DNA of 13,187 bases from Actinomycetota bacterium (GTDB lineage Bacteria; Actinomycetota; Acidimicrobiia; IMCC26256; PALSA-610), in contig SXJQ01000337.1 in the NCBI GenBank assembly GCA_005779345.1, positions 1 through 13,187 of the forward strand, written 5' to 3'. The first letter of the stretch is position 1. The number at the start of each line of letters is the position of its first letter. The translations under genes were made by a program, and so were the position numbers. The notes under the pieces are model-generated. The model was not told the origin of the DNA. It did not search any database and was given only the letters and a program-made list of their open reading frames with translations. This document shows positions 1 through 5,373 of this stretch, in pieces.

Positions 1-2
1 CC

Positions 3-119
3 ATTCCGCGCCTGTCGCGCATCATGGCGGTTGCCGACGCCTTCGACGCGATGACCACCAACCGCATCTACAAGCCGCGCAAGAGCGTCCCGGAAGCGCT
101 GGCGGAATACGACCGGAAC
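3..119 (+). CDS. HD-GYP-type phosphodiesterase, C-terminal fragment (5' end outside window)
   Basis: The frame is open from the window edge and reads IPRLSRIMAVADAFDAMTTN, then RIYKPRKSVPEALAEYDRN. The run 'I(M)AVADAFDAMT.NR.Y' followed by 'EAL.E' is the well-known end of HD-GYP domains, which hydrolyse cyclic di-GMP or related dinucleotides. HD-GYP domains normally go on for some 25-40 residues with a GTQFDP-like segment. Here the family resemblance stops near base 119. The frame stays open to 416, but that part is the antisense shadow of the membrane sensor on the other strand. The gene is therefore cut at its 5' end by the window and apparently at its 3' end by a rearrangement or an assembly join. 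The HD-GYP assignment is fairly secure; the end position is my estimate. Confidence 0.55.
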
Positions 120-847
120 ACGGCGGCGAGCCGGCCGATGGCATCGGGCCCGTGGTCGGCGATCGCGCTCGGTCCCGCGCCGTCGCCGGCACGCGCGACC
201 TCGGCACCGATGCGACGGAGCCGGCGGGTCACCATCCACTGCAGCAACGCCGTCGCGATCAGCGCGATGAGCAACGCACCGACCGCCGACCCCACGAGTC
301 GCTCCCGGTTGCGGGCGAGAACCGCGGCGCGGTCCTCGCGAACATCGATGGTGAGGTGCGCGACCGCGTTCGTGGCGTCGATCGTCCCGTCGACCGACAC
401 CGGACCATCGAAGTGACCGAACACCTGCACGAACCCGCGGCTGTCCTCGTCCTCGTACGCGAGCGTCTCGTCGTGGTCACCGGCGAGAGCGGCACGGAGA
501 TCGGTGCGCACCTCGTCGTCGGGGAGGACGTCGAGGGGGAGCTTGCGTTCACCGGGCGACGACGACGCGGCGACCGAGGGCGGGTTGCCGGCGACGACCG
601 TCGCCGCAACGACGTCGCCGCGCGCAACCGCCGCAGCAACAATCCCCTCGATCGCCATGGGCGAGGCGCTCGCCTCGCGGGCGAGACCCGCCATCACTGC
701 GGCGCCGCGCGCTCGAGCGAGCCGTTCGAGGTCGGCGTGCTCGCTCCGCGCCGATTGCCAGTTCACGAAGCCGACGGTCCCGAGCACGGCGAGCGCGAGC
801 GGTCCCACGACCTTCGCGCTCAACGAACCTCGGATCCCTACGACCAC
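68..847 (-). CDS. Membrane sensor protein with extracytoplasmic domain and HAMP linker, C-terminal output missing
   Basis: The protein is about 259 residues from the GTG at 847. I see a first membrane segment at roughly residues 12-29 (KVVGPLALAVLGTVGFV) and an extracytoplasmic region of about 150 residues (30-183). A second membrane segment follows at 184-206 (LVGSAVGALLIALIATALLQ), then a HAMP-like stretch at 207-244 (TRRLRRIGAEVARA ... DAIGRLAAVF). This is the layout of receptors that pass an outside signal to a cyclase, kinase or c-di-GMP domain. No output domain follows: the last 15 residues lie over the HD-GYP fragment of the opposite strand and look unrelated. The second HAMP helix is also cut short. 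The intact protein probably continued into a signalling domain. The extracytoplasmic domain has no family I recognise. A frame extending further upstream lacks membrane or domain logic, so I chose the start after the GGGAGG site. Confidence 0.6.
   Translation of the reverse strand: MVVGIRGSLSAKVVGPLALAVLGTVGFVNWQSARSEHADLERLARARGAAVMAGLAREASASPMAIEGIVAAAVARGDVVAATVVAGNPPSVAASSSPGERKLPLDVLPDDEVRTDLRAALAGDHDETLAYEDEDSRGFVQVFGHFDGPVSVDGTIDATNAVAHLTIDVREDRAAVLARNRERLVGSAVGALLIALIATALLQWMVTRRLRRIGAEVARAGDGAGPSAIADHGPDAIGRLAAVFRSYSASASGTLLRGL
108..122. other. Apparent breakpoint joining two truncated signalling genes tail-to-tail
   Basis: To the left, the + strand codes for the HD-GYP end. To the right, the - strand codes for a HAMP helix ending DAIGRLAAVF. 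Each protein loses its family pattern when it crosses bases 108-122: the + frame turns into low-complexity shadow sequence, and the - frame reads RSYSASASGTLLRGL before a stop at 68-70. The exact junction cannot be fixed by eye. It may be a genomic inversion or deletion, or a chimeric assembly. Confidence 0.45.
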
Positions 848-852
848 CACCG

Positions 853-858
853 CCTCCC
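853..858 (-). promoter_or_regulatory. Ribosome binding site of the membrane sensor gene
   Basis: The - strand reads GGGAGG here, five bases upstream of the GTG at 847 and only two upstream of the GTG at 850. The spacing favours 847. The frame is open well upstream, so this site is the main argument for the short version of the protein. The rest of the 136-base gap (848-983) shows no other feature I can support. Confidence 0.45.
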
Positions 859-983
859 GTACGTACGCGGCCGGACGCTGCCGCGACCGTCGTGATGGAT
901 CATCGGCGCAGATCGAGGGAGGCTGTAACGCGTCCGCGCGGGGTCCCTCGCGGGCAGAACCGCCCGAATGCCCGATTCGAGCC

Positions 984-2192
984 CTATTCCTTGACGAGCA
1001 GCAGGCACCCGCACGTGTTGCCGCCGCCGGCTGCGACCGCGCCGACCTCGACATCGCGGGGGATCTGGCGTTCGCCGCCCTCGCCCCACATCTGCACCGC
1101 GGCCTCGTGGAGGAAGCCGTACCCGTGGAGGCGGCCGCCCGAGAGCTGCCCGCCGTGGGTGTTGAGCGGGAGAATGCCGTCGCGTGCGATGCGCTCGCCG
1201 CCCTCGATGAAGGGTCCGGAGCCGCCGACCTCGCAGAGTCCGAGCGCCTCCATCCAACTCATCGTGAGCCAGGAGAACCCGTCGTACGCCTGGAGCATCT
1301 GCACGTCGGAGGGGCGCAGGTCGGTGCGAGTCCAGAGTTGGGCGCCCGCGTCGCGGTTGGCCATGGTCGACAGGTCGTCGAACTGGTCCCAGCTCGGTCG
1401 TCCGTGGATCGCGCTGCCGACGGCCTCGACCCGCAACGGACGGTTGCGCAGGTCGCGGGCGCGGTCGATGCGGCTCACGATCACCGCGGTCGCGCCGTCG
1501 CAGGGGACATCGCAGTCGTAGAGACAGAACGGCGTCGTGATCATGCGCGCGTTCAGGTAGTCGTCCATCGACATGGGGTCGCGGTAGATCCCCTTGGGAT
1601 TGACCTGCGCATTGCGGCGCGCGTTGATCGCGATCCACGCCATCTGCTCGCGGGTCGTGCCGTACTCGTGGAAGTGCCGCTGCGCGAACATGGCGATCCA
1701 GATCGCGGCGCTCGGAGCGCTGAACGGCAGCGTCCACTCCATGAACCCGCTCGCCCGGAAGCTGCCGCCGCCACCGCCGGGCATCGACGACGCCCGACCC
1801 TTGACGCCCTGCGCGCTTCCCTCGAAGACGCTGCGGAAGCACAGCACGTGGTTCGCGAGACCGCTCGCGACCGCGAGACACGCGTTGATGACGGATCCGA
1901 GCTGCCCCGACGTCTCGAGTCCGCCGTTGTACCAGCCGACGTTCAGTCGGAGCGCGTCCATCACGTCGTACGCGCCGGCCGCGCTGAAGCCCGGCGGGCT
2001 CGTCATCGGACCTGGGTAGGTCGACAAGCCGTCGATGTCGGCAACCGTGAGTCCCGCGTGCTCGATGGCGCCGAGACACGCGTCGAGCGTCAGTTCCATC
2101 GGGTCGCGGCCGAGCCGGCGACCGACGTCGCTCTGCCCGATGCCGCTGATGCAGGCGCGCCGTTCGATGATCTCGTTCGCGGTGCTGGTCAT
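984..2192 (-). CDS. Thiolase-fold protein, Ltp2/SCP-x-like; probable acyl-CoA retro-aldolase
   Basis: This 402-residue protein has the thiolase/lipid-transfer (SCP-x) layout. It has an N-terminal ISGIGQSDVGRR start, 'ADIDGLSTYP' near residue 51, the helix 'INACLAVASGLANHVL' at 102-117, 'QAYDGFSWLTMSWMEALG' at 301-318, 'LNTHGGQLSGGRLHG' at 343-357 and a glycine/cysteine-rich end. In thiolases a nucleophilic Cys precedes the helix at about residue 100; here the segment is ETSGQLGSV, without Cys. Tyr303, His346 and His356 fall in conserved blocks. Loss of the Cys with retention of Tyr is what I expect of Ltp2-type aldolases, which cleave a hydroxylated side chain from CoA and need a DUF35 partner. 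The DUF35 gene overlaps this start by four bases (ATGA), and GGAGG sits seven bases upstream at 2200-2204. The fold is sure; aldolase activity is inference, and a generic thiolase-like ketothiolase remains possible. Confidence 0.85.
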   Translation of the reverse strand: MTSTANEIIERRACISGIGQSDVGRRLGRDPMELTLDACLGAIEHAGLTVADIDGLSTYPGPMTSPPGFSAAGAYDVMDALRLNVGWYNGGLETSGQLGSVINACLAVASGLANHVLCFRSVFEGSAQGVKGRASSMPGGGGGSFRASGFMEWTLPFSAPSAAIWIAMFAQRHFHEYGTTREQMAWIAINARRNAQVNPKGIYRDPMSMDDYLNARMITTPFCLYDCDVPCDGATAVIVSRIDRARDLRNRPLRVEAVGSAIHGRPSWDQFDDLSTMANRDAGAQLWTRTDLRPSDVQMLQAYDGFSWLTMSWMEALGLCEVGGSGPFIEGGERIARDGILPLNTHGGQLSGGRLHGYGFLHEAAVQMWGEGGERQIPRDVEVGAVAAGGGNTCGCLLLVKE

Positions 2193-2623
2193 GCCGACGC
2201 CTCCGGCTCGAAGAGGGGGAGCCACACGTCGCCGCCCGGATCGGCGTGATGCTCGAACACGACACGCACCGGCATGCCGATCCGGATCGCGTCGTGCGCG
2301 CAGTTGACGAGGTTCGTGGTGAGGCGCACGCTCGGTTGCTCGACGATCTCGACGATCGCGACCACGTACGGCAGGTCGGGTCCCGGCATCCACGCCTGAT
2401 GGTTGACGGAAAAGCTCGCGAGCGTCGCGCGACCCGACACCGACTCGACCGCGAGGTCCTTCCCGTGGCATTGCGGGCAGATCGGCTGCGGTGGGTGCAG
2501 GTAGTAGCCGCACGGACCGCAGCGCCAGAAGCGCAACTCACCGCGCTCCCCCGCGGTCCAGAACTCGCGGTTCCAGTCGGTGAGCGCGGGGAGGATACGG
2601 AACGGTACGTCGGTTGCGGCCAT
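2189..2623 (-). CDS. DUF35 / zinc-ribbon OB-fold acyl-CoA-associated protein (copy B)
   Basis: This 144-residue protein has the DUF35 (ChsH2 C-terminal-like) architecture: an N-terminal helix, a zinc ribbon with Cys35-x2-Cys38 and Cys49-x2-Cys52 (RCGPCG ... ICPQCHG), then an OB-fold barrel (residues ~60-140) ending LPLFEPEASA. Such proteins bind CoA thioesters and act as obligate partners of thiolase-fold or MaoC enzymes. I chose the ATG at 2623 because GAGGAG lies nine bases upstream (2633-2638) and the residues before it are not domain-like. The stop overlaps the start of the downstream thiolase-fold gene by four bases, so the two are probably translationally coupled and form one complex. 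It is a distant paralogue of the DUF35 gene two positions upstream; both keep all four cysteines. Confidence 0.85.
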   Translation of the reverse strand: MAATDVPFRILPALTDWNREFWTAGERGELRFWRCGPCGYYLHPPQPICPQCHGKDLAVESVSGRATLASFSVNHQAWMPGPDLPYVVAIVEIVEQPSVRLTTNLVNCAHDAIRIGMPVRVVFEHHADPGGDVWLPLFEPEASA

Positions 2624-2660
2624 CAGCGCGGGCTCCTCGGTCGGGTCGGCACGGGGCCGG

Positions 2661-3005
2661 TCAGTCGTCGTGCTCGGCGTCGCGAGCGGCCTCGTATCCG
2701 GCCCGAGCATGCGGGATCGACTCGACCGCCGCGAGCAGTCCGCCGCCCGGACAGGTGAGCATGATCGACCCGAGGATCTCGTCCCACTCGGCGCCGACCT
2801 CGCGGGCGAGCATCGCGTGGCGTCGCACGCCGTCGGGATTGCGCAGCATCACGGTCACCGCGAGGCGAATCAGCTCGTGGGTCTTGCGATCCGGCGCCGT
2901 CAACGAGTCGATGGCACTCATCCACGCGCTCTGCGCGTCGTGCAGCGCCGGGAACACCTCGTGCAGAGGCTCCTCGAACGGAAAGTTCCAGTCCTGGGTG
3001 TCCAT
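2661..3005 (-). CDS. Carboxymuconolactone decarboxylase (AhpD-fold) family protein lacking the CxxC pair
   Basis: At 114 residues this has the size and helical pattern of a single CMD/AhpD-fold subunit. The core is HELIRLAVTVMLRNPDGVRRHA (residues 43-64), followed by LAREVGAEWDEILGSIMLT and the glycine-rich CPGGGLLAAVESIPHA. Redox-active members carry C-x-x-C where this one has N56-P-D-G59; His63 is kept. A single Cys85 lies further on. Peroxidase activity of the AhpD kind is therefore unlikely, and a decarboxylase, isomerase or structural role is more plausible. The ATG at 3005 shares one base with the stop of the upstream DUF35 gene (TGATG). It lies 37 bases before the next DUF35 gene and is clearly in the same operon. 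The exact reaction is not readable from the sequence. Confidence 0.75.
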   Translation of the reverse strand: MDTQDWNFPFEEPLHEVFPALHDAQSAWMSAIDSLTAPDRKTHELIRLAVTVMLRNPDGVRRHAMLAREVGAEWDEILGSIMLTCPGGGLLAAVESIPHARAGYEAARDAEHDD

Positions 3006-3454
3006 CAGGCCACCGTACCCGCGGCGTCCGATGTGCCGATCGGGCGGAACACCGGGATCGTGACCTCGTCGGAGATCGGTCGGAACTCGACGGTCACCGC
3101 CATGTCGACGCGGATCGCGTCGAAGTCGACGCCGACCAGGTTCGTCATCAGCCGCGGACCTTCGGCGAGTTGCACCATCGCCGCGACGTACGGCACGCGA
3201 GCGTCGAACGGTGGCAGGTCGTTCTGTTCGATGACCGAGTAGGTGTACAGGGTCCCGGTCCCGTTCGCCGCCTCCCACTCGGTCCGCTCGCTCCAGCACC
3301 GCGGACAGAACGGCCGCGGGTAGTAGAAGGCGTGGCCGCAGTCGGTGCAGCGCTTGATGAGCAGCGTGCCCTCACGGCATGCGTCCCAGAACGGTTGCGT
3401 CGTGGCGTCGGGGGCCGGCAGGTCGAACCGCATCGCGGCCGGTACCGCGGTCAT
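3005..3454 (-). CDS. DUF35 / zinc-ribbon OB-fold acyl-CoA-associated protein (copy A)
   Basis: This is a 149-residue DUF35 protein. The N-terminal helix ends 'TTQPFWDACREGTLLIKR'. A zinc ribbon follows with Cys36-x2-Cys39 and Cys50-x2-Cys53 (CTDCGHAFYYPRPFCPRCW), then an OB barrel from about residue 62 (GTGTLYTYSVIEQNDLPPFD) to the end. Its ATG overlaps the MaoC stop by four bases (ATGA), suggesting that it works with that hydratase, as the MaoC and DUF35 parts do in the fused ChsH2 protein of mycobacteria. An internal ATG (MRFDLPAP) is an alternative start, but the ATGA overlap favours 3454. A second DUF35 gene lies 382 bases further on. Whether the two bind the same or different partners is unknown; spacing suggests one partner each. 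Confidence 0.85.
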   Translation of the reverse strand: MTAVPAAMRFDLPAPDATTQPFWDACREGTLLIKRCTDCGHAFYYPRPFCPRCWSERTEWEAANGTGTLYTYSVIEQNDLPPFDARVPYVAAMVQLAEGPRLMTNLVGVDFDAIRVDMAVTVEFRPISDEVTIPVFRPIGTSDAAGTVA

Positions 3455-3885
3455 CGCGACACCACCGCGGTGGCCTCGCCCGCGACCTTCGTCTCGCCTT
3501 CCTGGTTCGTGACGGCGCAGTCCAGGGAGACCGTGTGCGTCGCGGGGTCGACGGCTGCGACGGTGACCCGGGTCGTGAGCGTCTCGCCCGGCCAGGTCTG
3601 CCGGGTGAACCGCACGCGGTAGGCGGTGAGGTTCGCGATCCCGACGAAGTCGGTGATCGCCGTGGCGAGCAGTCCCGCGGTGAACATGCCGTGGCCGAAC
3701 ACGCTCGGGAGTCCCGCGGCCCGCGCGGCGACCTCGTCGGTGTGCATCGGGTTGAAATCGCCGCTCGCGCCCGCGTACATCACGAGGTCGGTGCGGGTCA
3801 GGGTGTGGCTGCGGGGCGGGCCTTCGTCGCCGACCGCGATCGACTCGAAGACGTGCGGTCGCTCGCCAGGCGTGCGGTCGTCCAT
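3451..3885 (-). CDS. MaoC-family (R)-specific enoyl-CoA hydratase
   Basis: This 144-residue single hot-dog protein carries the hydratase-2 motif: ASGDFNPMHTDEVAARAAG (residues 40-58) with catalytic-type Asp43 and His48, then VFGHGMFTAGLLATAITDF. Members add water to trans-enoyl-CoA. In the mycobacterial igr pathway this step needs a heterodimer of ChsH1 and ChsH2. Here only one hot-dog chain is present, and it has the catalytic residues, so a homodimer is expected. It leads a tight unit of five genes (MaoC, DUF35, CMD, DUF35, thiolase-fold), each separated by 37 bases or less. The start has no good ribosome site but lies just downstream of a palindrome and promoter-like elements, so the message may be nearly leaderless. 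It sits 34 bases after the ATP-grasp stop. Confidence 0.9.
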   Translation of the reverse strand: MDDRTPGERPHVFESIAVGDEGPPRSHTLTRTDLVMYAGASGDFNPMHTDEVAARAAGLPSVFGHGMFTAGLLATAITDFVGIANLTAYRVRFTRQTWPGETLTTRVTVAAVDPATHTVSLDCAVTNQEGETKVAGEATAVVSR

Positions 3886-3894
3886 CGGCCGGCG

Positions 3895-3923
3895 ATGCTG
3901 TCCGAACCTGACACGCGTGTCAA
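3895..3923 (-). promoter_or_regulatory. Candidate promoter of the MaoC operon
   Basis: The - strand has TTGACA (3918-3923), a perfect -35 hexamer that forms part of the palindrome. After a 17-base spacer comes CAGCAT (3895-3900), a weak -10. The -10 ends nine bases before the ATG at 3885, so the transcript would be leaderless or nearly so. A repressor on the palindrome would cover the -35 directly. The -10 is poor, so this remains a prediction. Confidence 0.4.
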
Positions 3924-3927
3924 CTTC
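3904..3927 (-). promoter_or_regulatory. Operator-like palindrome upstream of the MaoC gene (site 1)
   Basis: Bases 3909-3922 read TGACACGCGTGTCA, a perfect 14-base palindrome. It is flanked by GAAC on the left and CTTC on the right, which extend the symmetry imperfectly. It lies 18 bases upstream of the MaoC start and covers the stop codon of the preceding ATP-grasp gene (3920-3922). A near copy lies 17 bases upstream of the acyl-CoA dehydrogenase. Size and symmetry fit a TetR-type dimer site, but the regulator is not in the window. Confidence 0.6.
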
Positions 3928-5260
3928 GGGCGGGCGCGGCGACCGCGGGCACGACCGGGCCGATCATCGTGCCGAGCTCGGCGTCGGCGCGGGCGAACGC
4001 CGCGCAGATCGCCGGCGCGACCGACGAACCGGCGACCACGCAGTCGGGATCGAGGTCGACCCGCACGAGGCCGCCGACCGTGGCCGGGCCGACTTCGATC
4101 CGCCCGCCGTCGAACGTGAGCTCGGCCGATTCGTCGATGCGCTGCGCGACGACGGTGTGGCACCGCACCCACCTCGTCTCGTCGGCGCCGGCGACGACGA
4201 CGGCTTCGAGCTCGGCGGCGCGCACCGCGGCGCCGTCGGCGGCCACGACGATGTGTTGGAGCAGCGCAAGACCGAGCGCGGGAACCGCGGCGACGGCGTA
4301 ACCGAGCGCACCGCCGAAGCGAGGGTTCATCTCCGTCGGCCGAAACCCGTGCGCGGTCATGACGCCGTCGATCGTGAACGCGCCCCGGTAGGCGACGCGC
4401 GCGGCGAGCAGGTCGCCCATGCGTCGAGCGGCGTCGCGCATCTCGGCGCGGTCGGCGGGCTCGGGATCCCAGATCGTCGACATGCCCGCGTAGACGAACC
4501 GCGCGCGCTCGTGGTGATCGGCGGGTCGTCGGAGCACCACCATCTCGACCGGTCGGAAGACCGCCACGCCGTCGTCGCACACGAATCCGTGGATACTGCA
4601 CGGGACCCCATCGAGGAACGGCGCGATGCGGACGCGGTCGCAGTGGGAGGCGAAGAACTCGCGAGCGCGCGCCGCATCGGCCTCGTCGCGAACCCACCGC
4701 ACGAACTCGGCGCCCCCGTTGAAGCCCTCGCGCGTGTCGCCCGACCAGACCGAGTCGAGCCCCGACGCGCCGGTCACCGGAACGACCCGACTCGGCGGTC
4801 GCGTGATGGCGGCCGCGTCGAACAACTCGTCGGCGAGCGTCTTGTCTTCGAGTGCCGCCCACTCCGCACGGCGGGCGCCGTAGGTCGCCCGGCCCGCGAC
4901 CTCGTCGACTCCACCCGAGTACGGGGGCAACAGCACGAGCGCCGCGCGCTCGGGATCGAATCGGTCGAGCGCCGCGACGAGCGCCGGCGAGGGTCGCGCC
5001 AGCACCTCGTCGAGCGCGTGGATCTCGGCCGACATCGTCGGCGCCGCGAACCCCAACACGAACGACTCGGCCATGTCGGGATCGGGGACCGGACCGGTGC
5101 CGCGACTCACCGCGACGACGAGTTGACGACGGGCGCCCAGGCGGTCGAGCCATTCGACCCACGGCGTCGCGCCCGCGAGCGCGGAGGTGACGCACACGAC
5201 GTCGCGGCCGTGCACCACGCCACGTTGCAGGTCACGCGCGAGTGCGATGAGGTCGGTCAT
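3920..5260 (-). CDS. ATP-grasp family ligase-like protein
   Basis: This 446-residue protein has a Rossmann-like N-terminal part (VVCVTSALAGATPWVEWLDR from residue 21), then 'ALEDKTLADELFDAAAITRP' at 137-155, the usual entry to an ATP-grasp domain. 'GAFTIDGVM' is at 293-301 and 'PTEMNPRFGGALG' at 308-320. In the last motif Glu310 and Asn312 are the expected Mg-ATP ligands. ATP-grasp enzymes activate a carboxylate as acyl phosphate and join it to an amine, thiol or similar nucleophile. No biotin or carbamoyl-phosphate synthase partner is nearby, so carboxylation of that type is unlikely. The gene lies between the acyl-CoA dehydrogenase and MaoC genes, 104 bases after the former. I chose the ATG at 5260 because the longer N-terminus (12 more residues) is basic and not domain-like. 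Its substrate is unknown; the family call is strong. Confidence 0.8.
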   Translation of the reverse strand: MTDLIALARDLQRGVVHGRDVVCVTSALAGATPWVEWLDRLGARRQLVVAVSRGTGPVPDPDMAESFVLGFAAPTMSAEIHALDEVLARPSPALVAALDRFDPERAALVLLPPYSGGVDEVAGRATYGARRAEWAALEDKTLADELFDAAAITRPPSRVVPVTGASGLDSVWSGDTREGFNGGAEFVRWVRDEADAARAREFFASHCDRVRIAPFLDGVPCSIHGFVCDDGVAVFRPVEMVVLRRPADHHERARFVYAGMSTIWDPEPADRAEMRDAARRMGDLLAARVAYRGAFTIDGVMTAHGFRPTEMNPRFGGALGYAVAAVPALGLALLQHIVVAADGAAVRAAELEAVVVAGADETRWVRCHTVVAQRIDESAELTFDGGRIEVGPATVGGLVRVDLDPDCVVAGSSVAPAICAAFARADAELGTMIGPVVPAVAAPARS

Positions 5261-5326
5261 CCGCCGATGGTGACCGATCGAGCGCCCGCCGGCCATCGAA
5301 TTGCCCTGCCGGGGGTCGCGGCCCGC

Positions 5327-5373
5327 GGATCAGGGCCCAGGGATCAGGGCCCAGGGCCCAGGGATCAGGGATC
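5327..5373. repeat. Short GC-rich tandem repeat between the acyl-CoA dehydrogenase and ATP-grasp genes
   Basis: A 13/14-base unit, GGGATCAGGGCCCA, occurs at 5327-5339 (first G missing) and 5340-5353. A half unit, GGGCCCA, follows at 5354-5360, and a partial copy, GGGATCAGG, at 5361-5369. The array spans the acyl-CoA dehydrogenase stop codon (5365-5367) and its last codons, and lies before the ATP-grasp start. Each GGGCCC is itself a palindrome, so the transcript could fold, but there is no U-tract to support a classical terminator. Confidence 0.7.

Noticed and set aside
504..2249. Long + strand open frame (581 codons)
   Set aside because: Antisense shadow of the sensor and thiolase-fold genes; composition rich in Arg, Ala and Asp, and no recognisable domain.
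838..2541. Long - strand open frame (567 codons) overlapping the thiolase-fold and DUF35 genes
   Set aside because: Arg/Pro/Ser-rich translation without domain motifs; shadow frame caused by high GC. The other frame has clear family motifs.
3904..3927. KstR or KstR2 steroid-regulator site
   Set aside because: The core TGACAC/GTGTCA does not match the AAC..GTT type of KstR sites or the CAAG..CTTG type of KstR2 as I know them, so the regulator is left unnamed.
5327..5373. Rho-independent terminator or CRISPR-like array
   Set aside because: Units are only 13-14 bases with no spacers, and no T-run follows on either strand; kept as a simple tandem repeat.
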